Shown: positions 7,681 to 16,094, counted from the stretch's first letter. The stretch is 21,963 nt of DNA from Acidobacteriota bacterium (GCA_020201365.1 JAIVGV010000312.1:1-21963), one strand, 5' to 3'. Notes: generated by a model not told the origin, from the sequence alone. Numbers and translations: made by a program.

Positions 7681-8222
7681 GCGTGCAGGCTGTAGCGCGT
7701 CGTTACGCGGCGGCGCTGGCTGATGTCGTAACGGCGCGCGGCGAGTCGCGCGAGGTGCAGGCGGAGTTGTCCTCTTGGGAGCGGATGTTGGAAGACAACC
7801 CAGACCTGCTCGAAGTTTTCCGTAACCCGACGATCCCTTACGACCAGAAGCGCGGCGTGCTCTCGGCGCTTATCGCGCGCGCGCGCGTGCGACCGACGAC
7901 CGCGAACTTCCTGCAAGTCCTCCTACGTAACCAGCGCCTCCCGGAGCTTCGAGAAGTCAACAGGCGATTCGCGCTGGAGTTAGACGAGCGCGCGGGCGTG
8001 GTGCTCGCGCAGGTGACGACCGCACGCGAGGTGCCGCCCGCCGTGCAAGAAGGACTGAGCGGGCGTCTGTCTAGTCTGACGGGGCGGCGCGTGCGCCTCC
8101 AATTCGCGGTTAACGAGGAGTTGATCGGCGGCGTCACGACGCGCATCGGCTCGACAGTTTACGACGGCTCGGTGCGGACACAGCTCCAGCAGTTGCGACA
8201 GAAGATGGCGGGAGAGCAGTGA
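7677..8222 (+). CDS. atpH: ATP synthase F1 subunit delta
   Basis: Delta subunit (OSCP), which links the b/b' stator to the top of F1. The protein has 181 residues. Its N-terminal helical domain starts VQAVARRYAAALADV, with the family features NPDLLEVFRNPTIPYDQKRGVL and ANFLQVLLRNQRLPEL. The C-terminal part has VNEELIGGVTTRIGSTVYDGSVRTQL, the diagnostic delta motif. TTG 7677 was taken as start because a perfect AGGAGGT lies at 7662-7668, eight bases upstream; GTG 7683 is the alternative. It overlaps atpF by four bases, so the two are translationally coupled. Confidence 0.95.
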   Translation: MSVQAVARRYAAALADVVTARGESREVQAELSSWERMLEDNPDLLEVFRNPTIPYDQKRGVLSALIARARVRPTTANFLQVLLRNQRLPELREVNRRFALELDERAGVVLAQVTTAREVPPAVQEGLSGRLSSLTGRRVRLQFAVNEELIGGVTTRIGSTVYDGSVRTQLQQLRQKMAGEQ

Positions 8223-8227
8223 GCGGA

Positions 8228-8347
8228 AACGATGAAACATGAACGCTGAACGATGAAGTGAAGGACGGGCGCGAAGAACTCTCAATTCGTCAAGTCTCTA
8301 CTTCATTAAGTCTCCGCTTCATCGATCATCGTTCCTGCTTCATCGTT
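8228..8347. repeat. Imperfect 36-bp inverted repeat between atpH and atpA
   Basis: The arms at 8228-8263 and 8312-8347 match at 30 of 36 positions after reverse complementing and are separated by 48 bases. Each arm is built from repeats of AACGATGAA. The element fills almost the whole gap between atpH and atpA and would form a long hairpin in the atp transcript, ending 9 bases before the atpA ATG. Confidence 0.7.
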
Positions 8348-8356
8348 AAAAATTCT

Positions 8357-9955
8357 ATGGAACCAATCAGAGCGGACGAAATCAGCGACATTATCCGGCA
8401 GCAGATCGAGAACTTCGAGGCGGGCGTCACCGTCGCCGAAGTTGGCACGGTGATCAAGGTCGGCGACGGCATCGCCGAAGTTCACGGTCTCGAGAAGGTG
8501 ATGGCGGGAGAACTCCTGGAGTTCCCGCACGAGGTGCGCGGGCTCGCGCTGAACCTCGAAGAGGACAAGGTCGGCGCGGTGCTCTTCGGCGAGTTCCAGC
8601 AGATCAAGGAGGGCGACATGGTGCGCCGCACCGGGCGCATCATGGAGGTGCCGGTCGGCGACGCCCTCGTCGGTCGCGTCGTGAACGCCTTGGGTCAGCC
8701 GCTCGACGAGCGCGGTCCGATCATGACGGACACGTTCAACCCTATCGAGCGCATCGCGCCCGGCGTCGTTGATCGCCAGCCCGTGAAGGAGCCTTTGCAG
8801 ACAGGCTTGAAGGCGATTGACGCGATGGTGCCCATCGGGCGGGGACAGCGCGAGCTGATCATCGGCGACCGGCAGACGGGCAAGACCGCCGTCGCGCTCG
8901 ACACGATCCTGAACCAGAAGGGCAAGGACGTGATCTGCATCTACGTCGCCATCGGGCAGAAGGCTTCGACCGTCGCGCAGGTCGTCAAGACCTTGCAGGA
9001 CTTCGACGCGATGAGCTACTCCATCGTCGTCAACGCGTCGGCTTCCGACCCGGCGGCGATGCAGTACCTCGCGCCATACGCGGGCGCGGCAATCGGCGAA
9101 TACTTCCGCGACACGAAACGGCACGTGCTCACCATCTACGACGACCTCTCCAAGCACGCCGCCGCCTACCGCGAAATCTCGCTGCTCCTTCGTCGCCCGC
9201 CGGGGCGCGAGGCGTTCCCCGGCGACGTTTTCTACCTGCACTCGCGCCTGCTCGAACGCGCTTCCAAGTTGTCAGACGCGAAGGGCGCTGGCTCGCTCAC
9301 TTCCTTGCCGATCATCGAGACGCAGGCGGGCGACATCTCGGCGTACATCCCGACGAACGTCATCTCGATCACCGACGGTCAAATCTTCCTCGAAGCCGAC
9401 CTCTTCAACGCGGGCATCCGCCCCGCGATCAACGTCGGCAACTCCGTCTCGCGCGTCGGGGGCTCGGCGCAGATCAAGGCGATGAAGCAGGTCGCGGGAA
9501 CGCTCAGGCTCGATCTCGCGCAGTACCGCGAACTCGCCGCCTTCGCGCAGTTCGGCTCCGATCTCGACAAGGCGACGCAGGCGCAGCTCGCGCGCGGTCA
9601 GCGTCTGACAGAGATTCTGAAGCAGCCGCAGTACGCGCCGATGGACGTCGAAAAGCAGGTGCTCATCATCTGGGCTGCGACCAACGGCTTCACCGACGAC
9701 ATCGCGGTCGATCAACTGCGCCGCTTCGAGACCGATCTCCTCCGCTTCGTCGAGAACTCGCACCCCGGCTTGCTCGCCGCAATCGCCGAGAAGAAGACGC
9801 TCACCGACGAGATCAAAAACGATCTCAAGCAGGCGCTCTCCGACTTCAAAGATCAGTGGGGCGAGACGACCGCCGTCTCGCCGCGTCCCGCGCAAGCGGC
9901 GGCTGCGACGACCACCGCCGCGCAGTCGCCCGCGACGAGCGCCGCGGCAGTGTGA
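8357..9955 (+). CDS. atpA: ATP synthase F1 subunit alpha
   Basis: Non-catalytic nucleotide-binding subunit of the F1 hexamer. The protein has 532 residues from ATG 8357. An in-frame GTG at 8258 would add 33 residues encoded by the hairpin repeat, so it is rejected. The N-terminal beta-barrel domain (VAEVGTVIKVGDGIAEVHGL) is followed by the nucleotide-binding domain with Walker A GDRQTGKT at residues 170-177, the DDLSKHAAAYREISLLLRRPPGREAFPGDVFYLHSRLLERA block, and the alpha signature PAINVGNSVSRVGGSAQ. The C-terminus has an added tail rich in Ala, Thr and Pro of about 25 residues, which is not part of the conserved fold. No clear Shine-Dalgarno is seen because the upstream region is the inverted repeat. 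Confidence 0.98.
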   Translation: MEPIRADEISDIIRQQIENFEAGVTVAEVGTVIKVGDGIAEVHGLEKVMAGELLEFPHEVRGLALNLEEDKVGAVLFGEFQQIKEGDMVRRTGRIMEVPVGDALVGRVVNALGQPLDERGPIMTDTFNPIERIAPGVVDRQPVKEPLQTGLKAIDAMVPIGRGQRELIIGDRQTGKTAVALDTILNQKGKDVICIYVAIGQKASTVAQVVKTLQDFDAMSYSIVVNASASDPAAMQYLAPYAGAAIGEYFRDTKRHVLTIYDDLSKHAAAYREISLLLRRPPGREAFPGDVFYLHSRLLERASKLSDAKGAGSLTSLPIIETQAGDISAYIPTNVISITDGQIFLEADLFNAGIRPAINVGNSVSRVGGSAQIKAMKQVAGTLRLDLAQYRELAAFAQFGSDLDKATQAQLARGQRLTEILKQPQYAPMDVEKQVLIIWAATNGFTDDIAVDQLRRFETDLLRFVENSHPGLLAAIAEKKTLTDEIKNDLKQALSDFKDQWGETTAVSPRPAQAAAATTTAAQSPATSAAAV

Positions 9956-9958
9956 GAA

Positions 9959-10054
9959 GACAGTTTTCAGTTACCGGTTTTCAGTTTCCAGCCGGAAGGT
10001 TGGGGCTCGAAGCCGGATCGGCTGAAAACTGAAAACTCAAAACCGATAACTGTC
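9959..10054. repeat. Imperfect 36-bp inverted repeat between atpA and atpG
   Basis: The arms at 9959-9994 and 10019-10054 match at 29 of 36 positions after reverse complementing, with a 24-base loop. They contain repeated TTTTCAG-type units. The element starts 3 bases after the atpA stop and ends 2 bases before the atpG ATG, so it is the entire intergenic region and leaves no separate ribosome-binding site. Confidence 0.75.
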
Positions 10055-10056
10055 TC

Positions 10057-10950
10057 ATGGCAAATCTCCTAGACCTGCGCCGGCGCATCAAGTCGGTGAA
10101 GAACACGCAGCAGATCACGAAGGCGATGAAGATGCTTTCGGCTGTGAACCTGCGCCGCGCGCAGGAGCGCGTCACGAACGCGCGCCCGTTCGCCGCGAAG
10201 ATGACGGAAGTTCTGACCGATCTCGCCGAACACACCGACGAGAACTACCACCACCCGCTGCTCGACGCGCGCGGCGACTCGCGCTACCTGCTCGTCCTCA
10301 TCACCGCCGACAAAGGTCTGGCGGGCGCGTTCAACGCCAACCTGATCAAAGCCGCGCAGGCGTTCTTGAAAGAGCACGCCGACAAGTCGGTCGAGCTGCT
10401 CGCCGTCGGTCGCAAGGGGCGCGACTTCTTCCGACGCCGCGCGGTCGAGATCGTCGGCGAGTACATCGGACTCACGGGCAAGGGGCGCGTCTCCTACGCC
10501 GAAGCCGTCGAGTTGGCGGACGACATCATGCGCCGCTTCCGCGAAGACGACGCGCTCGATAAGGTCTTCATCATCTTCAACGAGTTCAAGACCGTCTTGC
10601 AGCAGCGCGTCGTCGTCGAGCAGATTCTCCCGGTCGCGCGCGGCGAGGAAGAGGATTCGGAGCAGCAGTCGCCGCAAGCCGAGACTCACGTCGAGTACCT
10701 CTACGAGCAAGAGCCCGCCGAGATTTTCGGGCGACTCCTACCGCGCCTCATCGAGACGCAGGTCTTCCGCGCGCTCCTCGAATCCATCGCCTCCGAGCAG
10801 GGCGCGCGCATGACGGCGATGGACGCGGCGTCGAAGAACGCGGGCGACCTCATCGGCGCGCTCACGCTCAACATGAACCGCATCCGCCAAGCCGCCATCA
10901 CCAAAGAGATCATCGAGGTCGTCTCCGGCGCGGCGGCGGCACAGTCGTGA
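10057..10950 (+). CDS. atpG: ATP synthase F1 subunit gamma
   Basis: Central rotor shaft of F1, 297 residues. The N-terminal coiled coil begins MANLLDLRRRIKSVKNTQQITKAMKMLSAV, a strong gamma signature. ADKGLAGAFNANLIKAA comes next, and the conserved C-terminal coiled coil has SEQGARMTAMDAASKNAGDLIGAL and RIRQAAITKEIIEVVSGAAA. It is the last gene of this operon segment: a strong terminator follows about 30 bases after the stop. atpD and atpC, which often follow, are therefore elsewhere in the genome. Confidence 0.97.
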   Translation: MANLLDLRRRIKSVKNTQQITKAMKMLSAVNLRRAQERVTNARPFAAKMTEVLTDLAEHTDENYHHPLLDARGDSRYLLVLITADKGLAGAFNANLIKAAQAFLKEHADKSVELLAVGRKGRDFFRRRAVEIVGEYIGLTGKGRVSYAEAVELADDIMRRFREDDALDKVFIIFNEFKTVLQQRVVVEQILPVARGEEEDSEQQSPQAETHVEYLYEQEPAEIFGRLLPRLIETQVFRALLESIASEQGARMTAMDAASKNAGDLIGALTLNMNRIRQAAITKEIIEVVSGAAAAQS

Positions 10951-10978
10951 AGCGACGCGGCGACAAATGAAAATGAGG

Positions 10979-11010
10979 AAGGGAAGCGAGACGGCTTCCC
11001 TTTTTCTTTT
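10979..11010 (+). terminator. Rho-independent terminator of the atp operon
   Basis: A perfect stem AAGGGAAGC / GCTTCCCTT with a 6-base loop (10988-10993) is followed by TTTTTCTTTT. It lies 28 bases after the atpG stop and is the clearest terminator in the window. Confidence 0.92.
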
Positions 11011-11032
11011 AGTTGAAGCCATGTCAACCAGA

Positions 11033-11136
11033 GTTCACCGCGGGGGCGCGGAGATCGCGCGGAGAACCGCAGAGACTCGAATGCCGTTCTAGCCTCGGCG
11101 TGACCCCCGCGCTGACTCCGCGCCTCCGCGGTGAAC
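11033..11136. repeat. MITE-like inverted repeat, copy 1
   Basis: The outer arms at 11033-11053 and 11116-11136 are 21 bases each and match at 20 of 21 positions (core TTCACCGCGG). The interior contains further GCGGAG/GCAGAG units and a 28-base block at 11069-11096 that matches 25 of 28 bases of copy 2 (13296-13323). No gene is inside. The element follows the atp terminator and precedes the VanZ-like gene. Confidence 0.7.
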
Positions 11137-11182
11137 CTTCCTCATGCTAGACTCGACGCGAACCGAGGGGCACCGACGCCGG

Positions 11183-11695
11183 ATGACAGCACGAAGCGAC
11201 GCGCAGGAGATGAACGCGACCGCCGGCGCGCGCCGACCGCGCTCGCGCGCGTGGCGCTACGCGCCGCTCGCCGCGTGGACGGCTCTCATCCTCCTCCTGT
11301 CAACGGGCGTCGGGGGGGCGGCACACACCTCGCTCATCGTCGAGCCCGTCGTGCGCTGGCTCTTCCCGCACACGAGCGAAGAGCGCGTGCGTCTCGTCCA
11401 CTTCGCCGTCCGCAAGGTCGGTCACTTCACGGGCTACGGCGCGCTCGCGCTCTTCGCCGCGCGCGCGTTTCTGCCCTCGCCGAAAGAATTCTTGCGCCGC
11501 CACTGGTTCGCCGCCTCGCTCGCCTACGTCGTCTGCGTCTCGCTGCTCGACGAGTTCAACCAGTCTTTCAACCCCGCGCGCACGGGCACGATCCGCGACA
11601 GCGTGCTCGACGCCTTCGGCGCGCTGACCGCGCTCGCCGCGCTCGCCTACCTGCGCGCCCGGCGAGGGCGGCGCGCCGTCAATTTTCGCCCGTGA
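11183..11695 (+). CDS. VanZ-like membrane protein
   Basis: Small integral membrane protein of the VanZ-like superfamily, about 170 residues from ATG 11183. Hydrophobic segments lie near APLAAWTALILLLSTGVGG, around the FTGYGALALFAARAF stretch, at WFAASLAYVVCVSLLDE and at DAFGALTALAALAYL. The family pattern is visible as RKVGHFTGYGALALF, then LLDEFNQSFNPARTGTIRDSVLDAFGA, with the conserved Glu-Phe-x-Gln and Arg-Asp-x-x-x-Asp. The start is uncertain: ATG 11144 lies just past the upstream repeat, ATG 11183 has GAGGGG 12 bases upstream, and ATG 11210 is also possible. VanZ in enterococci gives teicoplanin resistance, but most homologues have no known role. The permease gene follows 12 bases later, suggesting co-transcription. 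Confidence 0.82.
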   Translation: MTARSDAQEMNATAGARRPRSRAWRYAPLAAWTALILLLSTGVGGAAHTSLIVEPVVRWLFPHTSEERVRLVHFAVRKVGHFTGYGALALFAARAFLPSPKEFLRRHWFAASLAYVVCVSLLDEFNQSFNPARTGTIRDSVLDAFGALTALAALAYLRARRGRRAVNFRP

Positions 11696-11707
11696 ACCGC
11701 GCGCCCG

Positions 11708-13213
11708 ATGGCGACTGACGAACAGAGAACGACGACCGAAGAGATCGCGGACGCGCGCGACGAGAAGTTGATCCGCGGCGTCGGCGTCGCGGGCGCGACG
11801 GCGCTGAACATGATCGACATGATCGGCGTCGGACCGTTCATCACGATCCCTTTGATCGTCGCCGCGATGTCGGGTCCGCAGGCGATGCTCGGCTGGATCG
11901 TCGGCGCGGTACTCGTGCTGTGCGACGGGCTCGTGTGGGCGGAGCTAGGCGCGGCGCTGCCCGGCACGGGCGGCTCGTACCGCTACCTCTCCGAGATTTA
12001 CGGGCGCAACAAGCTCGGTCGCCTGATGTCGTTCCTCTTCATCTGGCAGTTGACGTTTAGCGCGCCGCTCTCCGTCGCGTCGGGCTGCATCGGGCTCGCG
12101 CAGTACGCGACCTACATCTTCCCCGCGCTCGGCGTCGGGCGCAAAGCTGTCGTGCCTGTGCTCGGCACGGTCGAGATCAACGCCGTGCCGGTCGCGCTCG
12201 TCGCCGTCGGGACGGTCGCGCTCGCCGTCGTGCTGCTCTACAGGCGCATCACGCTCGTCGAGCGGCTCTCGAAGTTCCTCTGGGTCGGCGTGATGCTCAC
12301 CATACTCTGGATCATCTTCGCCGGCGTGACGCACTTCCATTACGCGACCGCGTTCGACTTCCCGCCCGACGCCTTCTCGATCTTTCAGCCGGGCACGTTC
12401 GCGCTCCGCAAAGAATTTTTCACCGGGCTCGGTCTCGCGCTGCTCGTCTCGGTTTACGACTACTGGGGTTACTACAACGTCTGCTTCTTCGGCGGCGAGG
12501 TGCGCGACCCCGCGCGCACGATCCCGCGCGCCGTGCTGCTCTCGATCTTCTTCGTCGCCGTCATCTACCTCGTGATGAACGTCTCGATCCTCGGCGTCAT
12601 CCCCTGGCGCGAGTTCGCGGGGACGGCGAACACGCCAGCGCAGCGCTACGTCATCTCGTCGTTCGTCGAGCGGCTCTACGGTCACCGCGCCGCGCTCGTC
12701 GCGACCGCGCTCATCATGTGGACGGCCTTCGCCTCCGTCTTCTCGCTGCTGCTGGGCTACTCGCGCGTGCCTTACGCCGCCGCGCGCGACGGCAACTACT
12801 TCCGCGCCTTCGCCCGCGTCCACCCGCGCCACCGCTTCCCGCACGTCTCGCTGCTCGTGATGGGCGGCATCGCCACCGTCTTCTGCTTCTTCCGGCTCGC
12901 TGACGTGATCGCGGCGCTCGTCGTCATACGCATCCTCGTGCAGTTCCTCGCGCAGATCGTCGGCGTGATCGTCCTAAGAATCCGGCGACCCGATCTGCCG
13001 CGCCCCTTCCGGATGTGGCTCTACCCGCTCCCGGCAATCGTCGCCCTCGTCGGCTTTACTTACGTGCTCTTCATGCGACCGAACTACCGCAAGGAGATCA
13101 ACTACGCGGCGGTCTTGATCGTCGTCGGGCTCGTCATCTACTTCGTGCGCGCCTACAGGCGGCGCGAGTTTCCGTTCGGGACGGCGACTGCCGGGTTGAG
13201 TGCCGAAGAGTGA
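11708..13213 (+). CDS. APC-superfamily amino acid permease
   Basis: A 501-residue polytopic membrane protein of the amino acid/polyamine/organocation superfamily. About twelve hydrophobic segments can be followed. The first contains the substrate-site glycine-rich pattern ALNMIDMIGVGPFITIPLIVAA. It continues with LPGTGGSYRYLSEIYGRNKLGRLMSFLFIWQ, typical of the family, and a conserved segment GLALLVSVYDYWGYYNVCFFGGEVRDPARTIPRA. The C-terminal region has RIRRPDLPRPFRMWLYPLPAIVAL. The closest subgroup appears to be basic/neutral amino acid exchangers, but the substrate cannot be deduced. It starts 12 bases after the VanZ-like gene; no obvious ribosome site is seen. Its stop lies just before a repeat element that leads into the PIG-L gene. 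Confidence 0.9.
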   Translation: MATDEQRTTTEEIADARDEKLIRGVGVAGATALNMIDMIGVGPFITIPLIVAAMSGPQAMLGWIVGAVLVLCDGLVWAELGAALPGTGGSYRYLSEIYGRNKLGRLMSFLFIWQLTFSAPLSVASGCIGLAQYATYIFPALGVGRKAVVPVLGTVEINAVPVALVAVGTVALAVVLLYRRITLVERLSKFLWVGVMLTILWIIFAGVTHFHYATAFDFPPDAFSIFQPGTFALRKEFFTGLGLALLVSVYDYWGYYNVCFFGGEVRDPARTIPRAVLLSIFFVAVIYLVMNVSILGVIPWREFAGTANTPAQRYVISSFVERLYGHRAALVATALIMWTAFASVFSLLLGYSRVPYAAARDGNYFRAFARVHPRHRFPHVSLLVMGGIATVFCFFRLADVIAALVVIRILVQFLAQIVGVIVLRIRRPDLPRPFRMWLYPLPAIVALVGFTYVLFMRPNYRKEINYAAVLIVVGLVIYFVRAYRRREFPFGTATAGLSAEE

Positions 13214-13247
13214 TCTTCCGATCAAATTTCATCGCGGGTTGAATGTT

Positions 13248-15443
13248 ATGAACATCGAGACTCACCGCAGAGACGCAGAGATCACGCAGAGAAACGCAGA
13301 GACTCGAACGCCGCTCAAGCCTCCGCGCACCTCCGCGAGTCCTCTGCGCCTCCGCGTTGAATCTTACTCACATCGCCGCTCAGCACGCCGAAGCCTCTCA
13401 TTCTTCAAACTCGCCCTCGCACTCTCGCTCCTCGTCACGACCCTCCCGCCGACGATCAAAACGCGCGCCCAAGTCCGCGCGTCTTACGACGAGGGCGCGG
13501 TCGGTCTCGGTCTCGCGCTCCGGCGTTTGCAGACGACCGCCAGCGTGCTGCACGTCGCCGCGCACCCGGACGACGAAGACTCTGCTCTGATCGCGGAACT
13601 GGCGCGCGGTCAGGGCGCGCGCGTCGGCTACCTCAGCTTGAACCGCGGCGAGGGCGGGCAGAACCGCATCGGCGCGGAGCTGTTCGACGCGCTCGGCGTC
13701 ATCCGCACCGAAGAGCTGCTGCAAGCGCGCCGCCTTGACGGAGGCGAGCAGTTCTTCGCGCGCACGTATGATTTCGGCTTCACCAAGACGCTCGCCGAAT
13801 CCCGGCAGCGCTGGGACGAGCGCGAAGTCCTCGCCGACATGGTGCGCGTCATACGACTTTTCCGCCCCCTCGTCATCGTCTCCCGCTGGCAAGGCACGCC
13901 CGCCGACGGTCACGGGCAGCACCAATACGCGGGCTATCTCGCGCCTAAAGCCTTCCGCGCCGCGGGCGACCCCGCCGAGTTCCCCGAACAGATCGCCGAA
14001 GGCTTGCGCCCCTGGCAGCCGCTCAAGTTCTACGTCTCCGCCAACCCGAACCTCGCGCGCGCGAACAACTCAGGCGCGAACGCGAACGACGCGAACGCGC
14101 AGCAGGTCGCGAAGATCGAAACGGGCGACTACGATCCGCTGCTCGGTCGCTCCGCCTACGAGCTGGCGATGGAGGGGCGCAGCCAGCACAAGTCGCAGGG
14201 CGAGGGCGGACTGCAACTCAAAGGCGAGCAGTCATCCGGCGCGCGCCTCGTCGAACGCGTGCCGACACCTTTCCAGGCGAGCCCGCGCGAGCAGACGATC
14301 TTCGACGGGCTCGACACTTCGATCCGCGGCATCGCGCGCGTCGCGGGGCTCAAAGACGACTCGCTCAACCGCGATCTGCAAGAGATTCAGACGGACGCCG
14401 CGACCGCGCTCGAAAGGTTCGTCGCCGACGATCCGCGCACAGTCCTCGCCGCGCTCACCGCCGGTCTCGCCCACACACGCCAAGCGTTACGCGACTTAAA
14501 CCAAGTTAAAGACGAAGCGGCGCGCGACGCGGCAGGTTTCATGTTGGAGGATAAAGAGCACGAGTTCGGGGAAGCGTTGCGATTGGCTCTCGGTGTGCGG
14601 GTTGACGCTCTCGCGGACTCGGAAACGGTCGGGCGTGGCGACTCGCTCGGCATCGTGATACGCGCTTACGTCCCAGACGAACGCCTTGCCCAAGTGGACA
14701 TGATGCGGCTGCGAGGGCTGCAAAACAGTAAGATCGAGCCGATCATTCCAGCGCCGAAGACTAACGAGCCGTCTCAGTTCGGTCGCGAGCGTGCGACGCG
14801 CGAGTCATACTTTCGGATCAGCATTCCCGAAACGGCAGAATTTACTCAACCCTACTGGCTCAAGCACGACCGCAAAGGCGACTTGTACGAATGGGACAAG
14901 AACGATCCGCAGACTCTTCCGTTCGCGCGCCCTCCGTTCGTCGCCGAGGTTGACGTAAAGATCGGCGGAGAGCGGATCACAATAGAGCAGCCGGTCGAGT
15001 ATCGCTATCTGGACGACGTGCGCGGCGAAGTCCGACGCGAGGTCAACGTCGTCCCAGAAATTGACGTGCAGCTCACACCCGCGCTCGTCGTCGTCCCACG
15101 CGTGCAGGCGGCGCGCGGGGCGTTGGAAGAAGAGTTCACCGTTCCGCTTCGACGAGCGCGGCGAGCACGCGACCGTCAAGCTGCGCGTGCGCGTGCCCGC
15201 GAATGTTGCGCCCGGCGCGTACAAGCTCGGCGCGAGCGCCGTCGCGACCTTCCCAGCGCGAACGCTCCCCGCCGGCGCGCGCTTCTTCGGCTCCGGCGCG
15301 CGCACCGTGAGCTACCCGCACATACAGACGCACCGCTACTACGTCGCGGCGGACGCCGTAGCGCGCGTCTTCGATCTACGAGTCGCGCCCGTCCGCGTCG
15401 GCTACGTGATGGGCAGCGGCGACGAAGTGCCCGCCGCCATTGA
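13248..15443 (+). pseudogene. PIG-L family deacetylase, N-terminal part before a frameshift
   Basis: N-terminal portion of a large exported PIG-L (LmbE-like) zinc-dependent deacetylase-family protein. From ATG 13248 the first ~50 residues (THRRDAEITQRNAETR and so on) are encoded by a repeat element. A signal-peptide-like segment follows (about 47-75, RRSLSFFKLALALSLLVTTL ... RAQ). The catalytic domain has AAHPDDED (HPDDE at 106-110), LNRGEGGQNRIG and GTPADGHGQHQYAG, the expected zinc-binding His/Asp set. A long middle domain of unknown fold runs to about base 15140 (EEEFT). After that the frame becomes an Arg/Ala-rich shadow ending at 15443, while the true continuation resumes in another frame at 15142. 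I therefore call the gene broken by an internal deletion, unless it is an assembly error. The natural substrate is unknown. Confidence 0.8.
13259..13363. repeat. MITE-like inverted repeat, copy 2
   Basis: The outer arms at 13259-13291 and 13331-13363 match at 25 of 33 positions after reverse complementing. ACGCAGAG-like units recur in the left half. The block 13296-13323 matches 25 of 28 bases of copy 1 (11069-11096). The element lies inside the open reading frame of the PIG-L gene and would encode residues of its N-terminus. Confidence 0.7.
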
Positions 15444-16044
15444 GCGTACGGGCTTGAAGGTGACGATGCTGAATGAAGACGATCTCGCGGCGGGCGATCT
15501 CTCGCGCTTCGACACCATCGTCGTCGGCATACGCGCCTCGCAGTCGCGCCCGGATTTCGTGGCGAACCACAAGCGCCTCGTCGAGTACGTCGCGCGCGGC
15601 GGGAATTTGATCGTACAGTACCAGCGACCGGACTACGCGGCGCGCAACCTCCCGCCTTTCCCCGCGACGATGGAGACGCGCGGCGCGAACGGTCAGCCGG
15701 ACATCGCGCGCGTCGTTGACGAGAGCGCGCCCGTGCGGATTCTCCAACCCGCGCATCCGGTCTTCAACTTCCCGAACCGCATCACGCCCGAAGACTTCCG
15801 CGGCTGGGTGCAGGAGCGCGACCTCTACAACTTCGTTACGATGGATTCGCGCTACACGCCGCTCCTCGAATCCCACGACGCGGGCGAGCCCGACAACTCC
15901 GGCGGCATGGTCTTCGCCCGCCTCGGTCGCGGCACATACGTCTATTGCTCCTACGCCTTCTTCCGCCAGCTCCCCGCCGGAGTGCCCGGCGCGTACCGCC
16001 TCTTCGCCAACCTGCTGAGCCTGCCGAAGGCGGCGACACGATAA
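15142..16044 (+). pseudogene. PIG-L family protein, C-terminal part after the frameshift
   Basis: Continuation of the upstream PIG-L gene in the next frame. The codons from 15142 read FRFDERGEHATVKLRVRVP, the end of a beta-sandwich-like domain. They continue through SYPHIQTHRYYVA, VRVGYVMGSGDEVPAAIERTGL, LSRFDTIVVGIRASQSRPD and GGNLIVQYQRPDYAA to a normal stop at 16044. This C-terminal region resembles the class I glutamine amidotransferase-like/ThuA-like domain at the end of long PIG-L proteins in related bacteria (from memory). An ATG at 15061 opens this frame, but its first ~25 residues do not look like protein, so it is not a convincing separate start. About 30-40 residues expected between the two halves are missing, which indicates a deletion rather than a one-base slip. 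Confidence 0.75.
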
Positions 16045-16053
16045 AACTAGCGC

Positions 16054-16085
16054 TTGACTCCCGAACCGGTTCGGCACTTTATAAT
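16054..16085 (+). promoter_or_regulatory. MerR-type promoter with overlong spacer and palindrome
   Basis: TTGACT (16054-16059) and a perfect TATAAT (16080-16085) are separated by 20 bases. The spacer contains the perfect 14-base palindrome CCGAACCGGTTCGG (16061-16074). An overlong 19-20-base spacer holding an inverted repeat is the hallmark of promoters activated by MerR-family regulators. The merR gene begins about 10 bases after the -10 box, so this is very likely an autoregulated promoter driving merR and the following gene. Confidence 0.88.
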
Positions 16086-16094
16086 CCGCGCGTG

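Noticed and set aside
8258..8356. GTG start at 8258 giving a 565-residue AtpA
   Set aside because: The added residues come from the hairpin repeat. ATG 8357 starts at the normal AtpA N-terminus.
8306..9241. Minus-strand open frame (311 codons) opposite atpA
   Set aside because: It is a shadow of atpA with no family features.
11131..11718. Alternative-frame open reading frame (195 codons) over the VanZ-like gene
   Set aside because: The product is Arg/Ala-rich shadow sequence; the other frame has VanZ motifs and membrane segments.
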